Shown: positions 27,579 through 40,134, counted from the stretch's first letter. The stretch: DNA of 64,000 nucleotides from Amycolatopsis methanolica 239 (GCF_000739085.1 NZ_CP009110.1:2542001-2606000), one strand, 5' to 3'. Made by a program: numbers and translations. The notes: a model not told the origin generated them from the letters alone.

Positions 27579-28817
27579 ATGGCGCTGACGGAACAGCTCG
27601 GACCACGGCTCAAGCGGGTGCGCTCCGGTTCCCTGCTGCTCGGGCCCGCGTTCGTCGCCGCGATCGCCTACGTCGACCCGGGCAACGTCGCCTCCAACAT
27701 CAGCGCCGGGGCCCAGTTCGGCTACCTGCTGGTGTGGGTGATCGTGGCCGCCAACCTGATGGCCGGGCTGGTCCAGTACCTGTCGGCGAAGCTGGGCCTG
27801 GTCACCGGCCTGTCCCTGCCGGAGAACCTGCGCGAGCGGATGCCGCGGGCCGCGCGCCTCGGCTACTGGGCGCAGGCCGAGACGGTCGCGATCGCGACCG
27901 ACCTGGCCGAGGTCGTCGGCGGCGCGATCGCCCTGTACCTGCTGTTCGACCTGCCTCTGCTGGTCGGCGGCGTGATCACCGGCGTGGTGTCGATGGTCCT
28001 GCTGCTGGTCCAGGACAAGCATGGCCAGCGGCCGTTCGAGCGGGTCGTCACCGGCCTGCTCGGCGTCATCGCGGTCGGGTTCCTGGCCAGCGTGTTCGTA
28101 GAACCGCCGTCCGCGGCGGACGCGGCGGCCGGGCTGGTCCCGCGGTTCGCCGGCACCGAAAGCGTGCTGATCGCCGCCGCCATGCTCGGTGCCACCGTCA
28201 TGCCGCACGCCGTCTACCTGCACTCCGGGCTCGCCCGCGACCGGCACGGCAAGGTCGAGGCCGCCCGCCGGTCGCGCCTGCTGCGGATCACCCGCTTCGA
28301 CGTCGGCCTGGCGATGCTGCTGGCCGGTGCGGTGAACCTGTCGATGGTGCTGCTGGCCGCCACGAACCTGCAGGGCCAGGATGGTGTCAACTCGATCGAA
28401 GGCGCGCACGCCGCGGTGGGGAACACGCTCGGACCGGCCGTCGCGCTGCTGTTCGCGATCGGGCTGCTGGCCTCCGGCCTGGCCTCGACGTCGGTGGGCG
28501 CCTACGCCGGCGCGATGATCATGCAGGGCCTGCTGCGCAAGCGGATCCCGCTGCTGCTGCGGCGGCTGATCACGCTGCTGCCCGCGATCGTGGTGCTCGC
28601 GATCGGCGTGGACCCCAGCCGGGCGCTGGTGGTGTCCCAGGTGGTGCTGTCCTTCGGCATCCCGTTCGCGCTGGTGCCGCTGGTGCGGCTGACCAGCGAC
28701 CGCGAGCTGATGGGGTCCGCCGCGAACCACCGCGCCACCACGACGCTGGCGTGGGTGATCGCTGCCGTCATCATCACCCTCAACGTGGCGCTGATCTACC
28801 TCACCTTCGCGGGCTGA
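27579..28817 (+). CDS. mntH: Nramp-family divalent metal transporter
   Basis: A 412-residue proton-coupled Mn(II)/Fe(II) importer with eleven predicted helices. Helix 1 carries the metal-binding DPGN in AIAYVDPGNVASNISAGAQF. Helix 6 has MLGATVMPHAVYLHSGLARD, with the Ala-x2-Met-Pro-His arrangement. ATG 27579 follows GGAGGACG. The DtxR-family-like box upstream supports manganese regulation. The gene stands alone, 76 bp before the Ser/Thr kinase. Confidence 0.92.
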   Translation: MALTEQLGPRLKRVRSGSLLLGPAFVAAIAYVDPGNVASNISAGAQFGYLLVWVIVAANLMAGLVQYLSAKLGLVTGLSLPENLRERMPRAARLGYWAQAETVAIATDLAEVVGGAIALYLLFDLPLLVGGVITGVVSMVLLLVQDKHGQRPFERVVTGLLGVIAVGFLASVFVEPPSAADAAAGLVPRFAGTESVLIAAAMLGATVMPHAVYLHSGLARDRHGKVEAARRSRLLRITRFDVGLAMLLAGAVNLSMVLLAATNLQGQDGVNSIEGAHAAVGNTLGPAVALLFAIGLLASGLASTSVGAYAGAMIMQGLLRKRIPLLLRRLITLLPAIVVLAIGVDPSRALVVSQVVLSFGIPFALVPLVRLTSDRELMGSAANHRATTTLAWVIAAVIITLNVALIYLTFAG

Positions 28818-28893
28818 CACCGGAACCGATCGGCTCCCGCGACGGTCGGACTAGCATCCCGCTGTCCCGATAGCCGCGATCACCGGAGCCACG

Positions 28894-30375
28894 TTGACCG
28901 AAGAGCAGACCCAGCAGACCACGCCGCGCCCGGCCGGACCACGGGTGGTGGCCGGCCGCTACGCGCTCCTCGGTGAGCTGGGCCGGGGCGGGCACGGCGT
29001 CGTGTGGCGCGCGCAGGACCAGGTGATCGGCCGCCAGGTCGCGATCAAGGAACTGCGCCTGCCCGACGGCGCCGAGGACACCGTGTTCACCGAGCGGGTG
29101 CTGCGGGAGGTGCGCACCGCGGGGCGGCTGAACGACCCGGCCATCGTCACGGTCTTCGACGTGGTCACCCAGGACGGCGCGACCTACATCGTGATGGAGC
29201 TGGTCGAGGCGCCCACGCTGGGCGACCTGGTGCGCCACCACGGCGCGCTGCCGCCGCAGCAGGTGGCCTCGATCGGGCAGCAGGTGCTCTCCGCGCTGCA
29301 GGCCGCGCACGAGGCCGGCATCGTGCACCGCGACGTCAAGCCGGGCAACATCATGGTCGGCGCGAACGGGCGGGTGAAGCTCACCGACTTCGGCATCGCC
29401 ACCGCGATCGACGACCCGCGGCTGACCTCGAGCGGCACGATCGTCGGCTCGCCCGCGTTCATGGCGCCGGAGCGGCTCGACGGGCGGGAGGCGCTGCCCG
29501 ACTCCGACCTGTGGTCGCTGGGCGCGACGCTGTTCCTGGCCGTCGAGGGCAAGTCCGCGTTCGACCGCCCGACCACCGCCGCGACCATGAACGCCATCCT
29601 CACCGAGGTGCCCTACCTGACCCGGGTGCAGGGCCCGCTGGCCTCGGCGATCATGGGCCTGCTGGTGGCCAAGCCGGAGGGCCGGATCTCCGCGGCCCAG
29701 GCCGCGCACCTGCTTGGCATCGCCGCCCAGAACACCCCGCCCGGGGGCATCGCCACCGCCGTCCACAACGGACAGCCGCCCACCCGGTTCGCTCCGGCGC
29801 CGTCACGCACCGGCCGCCGCGGCGCGTGGGTGACCGCGGGCGCCGTCCTCGGCGTCGTGCTGCTGGCCGGCGGTTTCCTGGCCGGCCAGTGGTGGGCGAC
29901 CGAGGCGGAGGACCCGGCGATGCTGCCGACCATGGTCTACGGCGAGGGTGGCGACCTGCGGTTCGAGCCGGGCAGCTCCTACCGGTGCTACAACGGCCGG
30001 CTCGAACCGGGCTACCGGATCACCTCCGACAACCAGGTCGACTGCGACAAGGCGCACGAGCTGGAGCTCTACGACGAGCAGGACAGCCTCGGCAACGCCA
30101 GCTCCGGGGACGACGAAGCCGGGTTCGTGGCGTACCCGGGCGCCGACGCGCTGCGCCGCTACGCCGAGTCCTTCTGCGCGCTGAGCTTCCACTCCGGAAC
30201 GATCGACGCGGCCGAGCGTGCCACGCTCAGCTACCGCGCGCTCGTCCCGTCGCGGGCCGAGTGGGACGCCGTCCCGGAGAAGGCCTACGACGACCCGGTC
30301 CGCGGCATCTACTGCCTGGTGTCGAAGAAGGGCGGGGGTCAGCTCACCGAGGCGGTCACGCGGAAGGTCCGCTGA
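28894..30375 (+). CDS. Receptor-type Ser/Thr protein kinase
   Basis: A 493-residue PASTA-less kinase. The catalytic domain (about 20-280) has the glycine loop GELGRGGHGVV, Lys in VAIKELRL, HRDVKPGN near 147 and DFG in KLTDFGIATAI. A single membrane helix (GAWVTAGAVLGVVLLAGGFL, about 310-330) leads to an extracellular domain of about 160 residues with paired Cys (SYRCYNG, QVDCDKAHE, SFCALSF, IYCLVS), resembling septum-formation/DUF4190-type sensor domains that start near CDKAHELEL. Start TTG 28894 follows GGAG by five bases. Ligand unknown. Confidence 0.88.
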   Translation: MTEEQTQQTTPRPAGPRVVAGRYALLGELGRGGHGVVWRAQDQVIGRQVAIKELRLPDGAEDTVFTERVLREVRTAGRLNDPAIVTVFDVVTQDGATYIVMELVEAPTLGDLVRHHGALPPQQVASIGQQVLSALQAAHEAGIVHRDVKPGNIMVGANGRVKLTDFGIATAIDDPRLTSSGTIVGSPAFMAPERLDGREALPDSDLWSLGATLFLAVEGKSAFDRPTTAATMNAILTEVPYLTRVQGPLASAIMGLLVAKPEGRISAAQAAHLLGIAAQNTPPGGIATAVHNGQPPTRFAPAPSRTGRRGAWVTAGAVLGVVLLAGGFLAGQWWATEAEDPAMLPTMVYGEGGDLRFEPGSSYRCYNGRLEPGYRITSDNQVDCDKAHELELYDEQDSLGNASSGDDEAGFVAYPGADALRRYAESFCALSFHSGTIDAAERATLSYRALVPSRAEWDAVPEKAYDDPVRGIYCLVSKKGGGQLTEAVTRKVR

Positions 30376-33233
<2,858 letters not shown>

Positions 33234-33300
33234 GTAATCTCCGTCACTGCCCTTAACCTGGATCTCGTCCTGGCGAGCGATCCAGCGGAGGCGGTGCGAG

Positions 33301-34920
33301 GTGGGCCGACATTCGTCTCCTGCCCGGCGGCGGCCGCGGCGGGTGTGGGCGGTGCTCGGCGTCCTCGTGGTGCTGGGCGGAGCCGGCTGGATCGCCGCGG
33401 ACGTGGTGCGTGACCAGGGCGGCTGCGACCGGCCCGCGGTGGTGCGGGTCGCCGCGGCGCCCGGGGTGGCCCCGGCGGTCGCGCAGGTCGCCCGCCGGGT
33501 GGCGCAGACCGAGTGCGCGGCCTTCGAGGTCAACGCCGTCGACTCGGCGGCGGTCGCGCAGTCGCTGGCCCTGCCCGGCGGCGAGATCCGCCCGGACGTG
33601 TGGATCCCGGAGTCGACGCTGCAGCTGCGGCGGGCGAAGGGTGTGGGCGCGAGCGGGATCGCGGGCGGCATCAGCATCGCCAGTTCGCCGGTCGTGTTCG
33701 CGCTGACCGAGGAGGCCGCGGCCGGCCTCGGCTGGCCGGGCCGCGCGCCGTCCTGGTCGGACGTGCTCGGCGCGCCCGGCCTGGCGCTCGGCGTGCCCGA
33801 TCCGGGGCGGGACCCGGCGGGCCTGTCCGCGCTGATCGGCATCCGGGCCGCGGTGGCCGCCGCCGACACCCACGCCGCGGCGCTGCGCCGGCTGTCGCCG
33901 AACGCGGTGCCCACCACCGACGACCTGTTCGCGCGGCTGGCCGACCGGACGCTCGCCGGGTTCCCGGTGTCGGAGAACGCCTTGCTGCGCTACAACGTGC
34001 GCAACGGCGTCGCGGGCACCCAGAGCGGGCTCGTCGCGACCTACCAGGCGGAGGCGCCCGCGCTGGACTACCCGTTCGCCGTGCTCGGCGGCGCCGGGGA
34101 GGCGCAGCGCACGGCCGCCGGGGCGTTGCTGTCCGCGCTGCTGGGCCTGGAGGGGTCGAACGCGCTGGCCAACGCGGGGTTCCGCACGCCGGATGGCCGC
34201 TACCTGCGGGACGGCGCGGCGCAGAACGTCAGCGACCGGACCCAGCCCTCGCCCGCGGTGCCGACCGACGCCGACGTGGACGCGCTGCTCGGGCAGTGGG
34301 CGCGGATCAACTCCAGCTCGCGGGCGCGGGTGCTGATCGACGTGTCGGGGTCGATGGACGTCGAGGTGCCGGGCACCGGGCAGACCCGCATGCAGCTGAC
34401 CACCGACGCGGCCGCGCGGGCGTTGTCGCTGTTCAAGCCGACGTCGGAGGGCAGCGTGTGGGAGTTCGCCACGCGCCTGGACGGCGACCGCGACTACCGC
34501 GAGGTGCTGCCGATGCGGCCGGTGAGCGACCACCTGGCGTCCGGGGCGGCGGAGCGGTTGCGGGCTATCCAGGCCACGCCGGACGGGGACACCGGGCTGT
34601 ACGACACGGTGCTGGCCGCGTACCAGCTGGCGTCGGCGGAGTGGCAGGCGGGGCGGCTCAACCTGGTGATCGTGCTGACCGACGGGCGCAACGACGACGC
34701 GGACGGCATCAGCAGGGACGCGCTGGTCGCGGAGCTGGCGAAGCTCGCCGACCCGGCCAGGCCGGTGGCGATCATCGGCATCGGGATCGGCCCGGACGTG
34801 GACGTGGCCGAGCTGGCGGCGATCACCACGCCCACCGGCGGGCAGACGTTCGTCGCGCCCGATCCGGCGCGGATCACCGACGTGTTCTACGGCGCGCTGG
34901 CCCGGCTCACCGGCGCCTGA
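33301..34920 (+). CDS. Substrate-binding plus von Willebrand factor A protein
   Basis: A 539-residue exported protein. An Arg-rich N-terminus and one hydrophobic segment (VWAVLGVLVVLGGAGWIAAD) form a signal anchor without a lipobox. Residues about 45-310 look like a type II periplasmic binding domain (PDVWIPESTLQLRRAKGVGA; RTLAGFPVSENALLRYNVRN). The C-terminal VWA domain has the MIDAS DVSGSMD, Thr in GDTGLYDTVLAAYQL and DGRNDD. This fusion is common in actinobacteria after rnj or in Mox-like clusters; the ligand is unknown. Start GTG 33301 follows GGAGGCGG. Confidence 0.8.
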   Translation: MGRHSSPARRRPRRVWAVLGVLVVLGGAGWIAADVVRDQGGCDRPAVVRVAAAPGVAPAVAQVARRVAQTECAAFEVNAVDSAAVAQSLALPGGEIRPDVWIPESTLQLRRAKGVGASGIAGGISIASSPVVFALTEEAAAGLGWPGRAPSWSDVLGAPGLALGVPDPGRDPAGLSALIGIRAAVAAADTHAAALRRLSPNAVPTTDDLFARLADRTLAGFPVSENALLRYNVRNGVAGTQSGLVATYQAEAPALDYPFAVLGGAGEAQRTAAGALLSALLGLEGSNALANAGFRTPDGRYLRDGAAQNVSDRTQPSPAVPTDADVDALLGQWARINSSSRARVLIDVSGSMDVEVPGTGQTRMQLTTDAAARALSLFKPTSEGSVWEFATRLDGDRDYREVLPMRPVSDHLASGAAERLRAIQATPDGDTGLYDTVLAAYQLASAEWQAGRLNLVIVLTDGRNDDADGISRDALVAELAKLADPARPVAIIGIGIGPDVDVAELAAITTPTGGQTFVAPDPARITDVFYGALARLTGA

Positions 34921-35005
34921 ACCACGCCGCCCGAGCGAGACAGATTCGCCCCCCGCGCTCTCACTTCGGCTCAGCGGACGGTCACGTTCGTTAGCGTCGG
35001 CGGAC

Positions 35006-35957
35006 GTGGAAGCAGTGGTGATCAAGGAGTTCGGCGGGCCGGAGGGCCTGGCCGTGGTGGACGTTCCCGCGCCCGAGGCGGCGGCCGGGCAGGTGCTGAT
35101 CGAGACCGAGGCGATCGGCGTCGGCGGCGTGGACGCGGTGATCCGCCGCGGCACGCTCGCCGCGCACGGGTTCACGGCCGGGCACATCCCGGGCAGTGAG
35201 GTGGCCGGCACCGTGATCGCGGTCGGCGACGGTGTCGACGGGGCCTTGCTGGGCCGGCGCGTGTGGGGGTTCACCGGCACCGGTGGCGGGTACGTCGAAC
35301 GAGCGGTGGTGCCCGCCGGGGAGGTGCTGCCGCTGCCGGCCGGTCTGTCCACGGTGGACGCCGTGGCGCTGGGGAGTTCCGGTGTGGTGGCGCATTTCGC
35401 CCTCGCGCGCGCCGGGTTCGCGCCCGGCGAGTCGGTGCTGGTGCGCGGTGCCGCCGGCAGCATCGGGCTCACGGCGGTCCAGCTCGCCGCGCGGGGCGGC
35501 GCCGGGGCGGTGGCGGTCACGACGTCGTCGGCCGCACGGGGCGAGCGGCTGCGCGAGCTGGGCGCGACGCACGTGCTGGACCGCTCCGGCGCGGGCGGCG
35601 CGGGGTTCGACGTGATCGTCGACGTCGTCGCGGGCCCGGACTTCCCGGAGTTCGTGGGCAAGCTCGGCCCCAACGGGCGGGCGGTCCTGGTCGGTGTGGT
35701 GGGCGGCCCGCCCGCGGAATTCGGCGCGGTGATGATGGCCGGGTTCCGGAAGTCGTTGTCGGTGGCCACCTTCAGCGCCGACACGGTGCCCGCGGGCGAG
35801 CGGCGAACCGTCCGCGCCTCGCAGTTCGCTGCCGCCGCGCGCGGGGAGCTGCGCACAGTCGTGCACGAGGTGCTGCCGCTGGCCGAGGCCGGGCTCGCAC
35901 CGGAAGATGGACCGCGGCGAGGTGTTCGGCCGGATCGTGCTGACGCCGTCCCGCTAG
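35006..35957 (+). pseudogene. Zinc-independent quinone oxidoreductase-like MDR, C-terminal frameshift
   Basis: An NADPH:quinone-oxidoreductase-type medium-chain dehydrogenase. It has the GroES-like start EAVVIKEFGGPEGLAVVDVP, the PGSEVAGTV loop and the Rossmann segment SVLVRGAAGSIGLTAVQLAA. At about 35901, after PLAEAGLA, two bases are missing, and the native end HRKMDRGEVFGRIVLTPSR continues in another frame to TAG 35955-35957. Left unrepaired, translation runs on far into the neighbours. Only the last 20 residues are affected, so partial function is conceivable. TAGCGT lies 8 nt before GTG 35006. It converges on the cupin, sharing CTAG at the ends. Confidence 0.75.
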
Positions 35958-36286
35958 CCCTCCGGGTAGAACAGGAACAGGGTGCAGCCCGTGTCGGTCG
36001 AGGGCACGTGCCAGGTGCCGGCGGGGGCGTGCAGGAACGTCCTCGCCGGGTAGGCGCGGGCGCTGTCGTGGAACGTGCCCGCCACGACGTAGACCTCCTC
36101 GGGACCGGGCTCGTGCACGTCGCGGTGCGGCCAGGACGCGCCCGCGTCCATCTCCAGCAGGTCGGCGTGCGCCCCGCTCGGCCCCGTCCACAACGGACGG
36201 TGCCGGCCGCCGGGGAACAGTTCGCGGACCGGGGCTTCGTCGACGGACACCGAGGTGTAGCCCTCCTGGGCGAGGATTTCGTGCAT
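35954..36286 (-). CDS. Cupin-domain protein
   Basis: A 110-residue single-cupin barrel: ADLLEMDAGASWPHRDVHEP with metal-ligand-like His, GPEEVYVVAGTFHDSARAYP, and HAPAGTWHVPSTDTGCTLFL. The length suits the anti-sigma ChrR/dioxygenase-like small cupins. ATG 36286 gives MHEILAQEGYTSVSVDEAPV; the reading frame extends upstream without homology. Its ATG overlaps the ATG of the divergent GlxA-like gene (the CATG palindrome at 36284-36287). Function unknown. Confidence 0.8.
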   Translation of the reverse strand: MHEILAQEGYTSVSVDEAPVRELFPGGRHRPLWTGPSGAHADLLEMDAGASWPHRDVHEPGPEEVYVVAGTFHDSARAYPARTFLHAPAGTWHVPSTDTGCTLFLFYPEG

Positions 36287-37092
36287 GGCCCCAGGATGCG
36301 GGCGCGGACCGGGCCGGGACAGTGCCCGCCAGGACACCGTGGTCGCCCTGGTGCAGCCGGTGCAGTCGACGTTCGAGCTCGGCTGCGCCATGGAGGTCTT
36401 CGGCACGGTGCGGGACGGCGTGCCGCGGCACTACGAGTTCGACGTGTGCACCGAGGAGCCGGGAACCGTGCCGACGACCGCGGGTTACACCCTGTCGGTG
36501 CCGCGGGGGCTGTCCGCGCTCGACGACGCGGACACGGTGATCATCCCGGGCTGGGCGCCGGTCGAGGCGCCGCTGTCCCCGCGGGTGCGGCAGGCGTTGC
36601 TGCGTGACCACGCCCGTGGGGCGCGGCTCGTCACGGTCTGCTCCGGCGTGTTCGCCCTGGCGCGCACCGGGTTGCTGGACGGCCGTTCGGCCCCCACGCA
36701 CTGGGAGCGGGCGGAGCAGCTGTGGCGCGAGTTCCCGGTTGCCGCCCCGGGACGAGCTGGACGACCTGCTCGAGTGGGCCGGCGAGCGGCTCGGGACACC
36801 GTTGTCGGTGGCCGGCCTCGCCGCGCGGCTCAACGTCTCACCCCGCACGCTGGCGAGGCGCTTCCACGACCGGCTCGGCACGAGCCCGGGCGCGTGGCTG
36901 CTGTCCCGCCGCGTGGCGGAGGCGCGCAGGCTGCTGGAGGACACCGATCTGCCGGTGGACGCGATCGCGGCGCGCGTGGGGCTCGCGTCGGCGGTCAACC
37001 TGCGGCGCCGGTTCCGGGACCAGGTGGGTACGACCCCGGGCGCGTACCGGCGGGCGCTGCGGGCTCCGGAACCTGCGCGCGTGGCGAGTTGA
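36285..37092 (+). pseudogene. GlxA-like AraC-family regulator with internal deletion
   Basis: The N-terminal DJ-1/PfpI half reads VALVQPVQSTFELGCAMEVF, DADTVIIPGWAPVEAPLSPR and LVTVCSGVFALARTGLLDGR with the nucleophile-elbow Cys. After THWERAEQLWREFPV (about 36745) the frame changes and about 60 residues expected in the family are missing. The AraC HTH pair then follows: DLLEWAGERLGTPLSVAGLA, ARLNVSPRTLARRFHDRLGT and DAIAARVGLASAVNLRRRFR. The start is uncertain (ATG 36285 or GTG 36342). The last 98 bp are overlapped by the convergent EamA gene. Regulator presumably inactive. Confidence 0.7.
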
Positions 37093-38014
37093 GCTGCACG
37101 ATCAGCGCGCCGCCGAGCAGGACGACCGCGCCGGCCAGCTGGGGCCAGGCCAGCGTTTCGTGCAGCAGCGCCCACGCGGTGGCGGTGGCGATGACCGGTT
37201 CGAGCAGGCCGATGACGCTCGCGACGGCGGCAGGCAGGTGGCGCAGCGCGGTGAGGCCGATGGCGTAGGCCAGGACGGTCGAGAACACCGCGACGGCGAC
37301 CAGCAACAGCCACACCGGCGGGTGCCACGGGCCGAACTCGGTGGGAGCGGTGAGGACCGCGGCGGGCATCGTCCACGGCGGGGCGACCGCGCACACCGCG
37401 ACCGCGCCGATGATCATGCCCCAGGTCACCATGCCCATCGGGTGGCGGGTGGTGACGCCGTGCTCGCCGAGCAGGAAGTATGCCGCCGAGCACACCGCCG
37501 CGCCGAGCCCGGCGAGCAGCCCGACCGCGTCGAGGCCGAGCCCCTGCCACACCTGCGCCACCCCCGCCAGCCCGGCCATCGCCAGCGCGATCCCGGCCCA
37601 CATGCGCCCGGGCAGCCGCACACCGCGGACGAACCGCGTCCACAGCGCGATCAGCACCGGCGAGGTGAACTCGAGCAGGATCGCTATGCCGACGGGCAGC
37701 CGCCCGGCGGCCACGAAGTAGCACAGCTGCACACCCGCGACGCCGAGCAGGCCGTAGCCGAGCAGCAGGGGCCACTCGGCGCGCCGGACGCGCAGCAGTG
37801 ACGGCTTCACCATGACCACCACGGCGGCCAGCACCAGCGCCGCGAGCCCGATCCGCGCCGCGGCGACCTGCTCGGCGGACAGGCCGGCGAGCATCGCGGG
37901 TTTCGCGATCGTGCCGGAACTGCCGAAACAGACCGAGGAGACGAGGATCAGCGTCGTGCCACGCCCGCGATGGGGGACGAACGCACGCGCCGGTGCGGGA
38001 GCTTCGGTGACCAC
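36995..38014 (-). CDS. EamA/DMT-family transporter
   Basis: A 339-residue protein with ten helices in two EamA repeats: ILVSSVCFGSSGTIAKPAML at the start and FSTVLAYAIGLTALRHLPAA with SVIGLLEPVIATATAWALLH in the second, the usual metabolite-exporter pattern. I choose GTG 38014, because TAGGGT stands 7 nt before it; a GTG at 38065 lies upstream. The C-terminal tail (PAGTRPGSYPPGPGTGAAG) is Pro/Gly-rich and runs 98 bp into the GlxA-like gene on the other strand, probably because the native stop was lost. Confidence 0.85.
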   Translation of the reverse strand: MVTEAPAPARAFVPHRGRGTTLILVSSVCFGSSGTIAKPAMLAGLSAEQVAAARIGLAALVLAAVVVMVKPSLLRVRRAEWPLLLGYGLLGVAGVQLCYFVAAGRLPVGIAILLEFTSPVLIALWTRFVRGVRLPGRMWAGIALAMAGLAGVAQVWQGLGLDAVGLLAGLGAAVCSAAYFLLGEHGVTTRHPMGMVTWGMIIGAVAVCAVAPPWTMPAAVLTAPTEFGPWHPPVWLLLVAVAVFSTVLAYAIGLTALRHLPAAVASVIGLLEPVIATATAWALLHETLAWPQLAGAVVLLGGALIVQLNSPRAQVPEPAAPAGTRPGSYPPGPGTGAAG

Positions 38015-38138
38015 TCCGCCCACCCTAAGCGGCCGACCGGTACGGCGGTACCGGAATTCCGTCACGCCTCGCGTAACCGGTCAAACTCGCGTGCCGGTTA
38101 CTCCGGGGAGGGGGTGGGGTGCGGCGCTCCCGCGCTGC

Positions 38139-38750
38139 TCAGGCGCCGCCCCGGCCGACGCGGACGTACCCGGCGATGGTGGCGAGCCGGTGGCCCTGGA
38201 TGCGCAGGGCTTCGAGCGACTCCTTGTCCGGCTCGGCCGCCTTGCGCGACACGAACGAACCGCCGTAGGGGTTCCCGGACTCCAGCAGGTGCGGCTGCCC
38301 GTAGCCGAGCGGCAGCACGATCGCGCCCCAGTGGTAGAAGATGTTGTTCATCGCCAGCACGGTCGCCTCCAGCCCGCCGTGCGCGGTGGAGGCCGTGGTG
38401 AACGACGTCGCGACCTTGTCCACCAGCTTCCCCTTGGCCCACAGGCCACCCGTGGTGTCCAGATAGGACTTGAGCTGGCTGGCAGGCCCGCCGAACCGCG
38501 TCGGGCTGCCGATGGCCAGCCCGTCGGCCCACTCCAGGTCGGCCAGCGTGGCCAGTTCGTCGTGCGGCCCCGCGTCGACCCACGCCTGCCAGCGCGGGTT
38601 GGTCGCGATCGCCTCGGGCGGGGCGGTCTCGGCGACCGTGCGGACGCGGACCTCCGCCCCGGCGTCGGCGGCCCCGCCCGCCAATGCGGCGGCCAGCTTC
38701 GCGGTGTTGCCGGTGGCGCTGTAGTACACGACGAGGATCCGAGTGGTCAC
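38139..38750 (-). CDS. wrbA: NAD(P)H:quinone oxidoreductase, WrbA type
   Basis: A flavodoxin-like FMN protein of 203 residues that reduces quinones by two electrons. The FMN phosphate loop is VVYYSATGNTAKLAAALA. The isoalloxazine loops are GLAIGSPTRFGGPASQLKSY and FTTASTAHGGLEATVLAMNN, and GYGQPHLLESGNPYGGSF is the WrbA insertion. GTG 38750 lies 7 nt after TAGGGT and fits the family start (TTRILVVYYS); GTG 38759 lies inside the hexamer. It diverges from the MHS transporter. Confidence 0.9.
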   Translation of the reverse strand: MTTRILVVYYSATGNTAKLAAALAGGAADAGAEVRVRTVAETAPPEAIATNPRWQAWVDAGPHDELATLADLEWADGLAIGSPTRFGGPASQLKSYLDTTGGLWAKGKLVDKVATSFTTASTAHGGLEATVLAMNNIFYHWGAIVLPLGYGQPHLLESGNPYGGSFVSRKAAEPDKESLEALRIQGHRLATIAGYVRVGRGGA

Positions 38751-38838
38751 GGTGATCACCCTACCGGTATCGAATCGTGCGTTCCATCATGTGAGACCCC
38801 ACGCGGGGCGGCGCCCGGCAACCCTAGCGTGCCGGGGC

Positions 38839-40134
38839 ATGACGACGACGGTCCCCGCCGCGCCGCGCACCACGCCACGGAGCGCCGCGCTCGGCAGCAT
38901 GATCGGCACGACCATCGAGTGGTACGACTTCTACCTCTACGCCACCGCGACCGCGCTGGTGTTCAAGCCGCTGTTCTTCCCCAACGTCTCCTCGACCGCG
39001 GGCACGCTCGCGGCCTTCGGCACCTACGCGGTCGGCTTCGGTGCCCGGCCGGTGGGGGCGGTGATCTCGGGCCACCTCGGTGACCGGGTCGGCCGCAAGG
39101 CGGTACTCGTCGGCGCGCTGCTGCTGATGGGGATCGCCACCACGGCGATCGGGGTGCTGCCCACCTACGCGCAGGCCGGGATCCTCGCCCCGGCGCTGCT
39201 GGTGGTGCTGAGGCTGTTGCAGGGGCTGGCGGTCGGCGCCGAGTGGGGCGGCGCGGCGCTGCTGTCGGTCGAGCACGCCACACCCGGGCGGCGCGGGTTG
39301 TTCGGCAGCTTCACGCAACTCGGGTCGTCCGCGGGGATGCTGCTGGCCACCGGCGTCTTCTACCTCGTGCGCACGATCGCCGGCGACGCGTTCCTGTCCT
39401 GGGCGTGGCGGTTGCCGTTCCTGCTCAGCCTCGTGCTCGTGGTCGTCGGGCTGGTGATCCGGCTCCGGCTGACCGACGCGCCGGTGTTCGCGCGGCTCAA
39501 GGCGAGCGGGGAGACCGCCCGGCTGCCGGTCGTCGAGGTGCTGCGGACGCAGCCGCGCAACGTCGTGCTGACCACCGGACTGCGGTTGTCGCAGATCGCG
39601 TTGTTCGTGCTGCTGACCACCTACTCGCTGACCTACCTGCAGACCACGTTCGGCCGGGACAGCGCCGTCGGGCTGGTCGCGGTGATGGTCGCTTCCGCGA
39701 TCGGCCTGGTGAGCACCCCGCTGTGGGGTTACCTGTCCGACCGGTTCGGGCGGCGCCCGCCGTACCTGTTCGGCTCGCTCGCCGGGATCGTGGCGCTGGT
39801 GCTGTTCTTCCTCGCGGCCGACTCCGGGTCCGCGGTGGCGGTGGTGCTGGCGATCGTGTTCGGCGTGAACGTGGTGCACGACGCGATGTACGGGCCGCAG
39901 GCGGCGTGGTTCGGCGAGCTTTTCGACACGCGCGTGCGCTACAGCGGCGCGTCCCTGGGGTACCAGATCGGCGCGGTGCTCTCCGGCGGGTTCGCGCCGC
40001 TGATCGCCGCCGCGCTGCTGGTGGCCGGGGACGGGCGGCCGTGGCTGATCGTCGCCTACTTCGCCGGGCTGGCGGTGCTGACGTTCGCGTGCGCGTGGTT
40101 CGCGCGGGAAACCAACTCCGAGGGGCTGGCATGA
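38839..40134 (+). CDS. MHS-family MFS transporter
   Basis: A 431-residue metabolite:H+ symporter of the ProP/ShiA/KgtP group. The opening SMIGTTIEWYDFYLYATATA is diagnostic, motif A is GHLGDRVGRKAVLVGALLLM, and RLLQGLAVGAEWGGAALLSV with EHATPGRRGLFGSFTQLGSS follows. TAGCGT lies 8 nt before ATG 38839. It overlaps the flavin monooxygenase gene by ATGA, so it probably imports that enzyme's organic-acid or sulfonate-like substrate. Confidence 0.9.
   Translation: MTTTVPAAPRTTPRSAALGSMIGTTIEWYDFYLYATATALVFKPLFFPNVSSTAGTLAAFGTYAVGFGARPVGAVISGHLGDRVGRKAVLVGALLLMGIATTAIGVLPTYAQAGILAPALLVVLRLLQGLAVGAEWGGAALLSVEHATPGRRGLFGSFTQLGSSAGMLLATGVFYLVRTIAGDAFLSWAWRLPFLLSLVLVVVGLVIRLRLTDAPVFARLKASGETARLPVVEVLRTQPRNVVLTTGLRLSQIALFVLLTTYSLTYLQTTFGRDSAVGLVAVMVASAIGLVSTPLWGYLSDRFGRRPPYLFGSLAGIVALVLFFLAADSGSAVAVVLAIVFGVNVVHDAMYGPQAAWFGELFDTRVRYSGASLGYQIGAVLSGGFAPLIAAALLVAGDGRPWLIVAYFAGLAVLTFACAWFARETNSEGLA

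Noticed and set aside
35957-36607. Long C-terminal extension of the quinone oxidoreductase
   Set aside because: It results from the frameshift at about 35901; the native end lies in another frame and stops at 35957.
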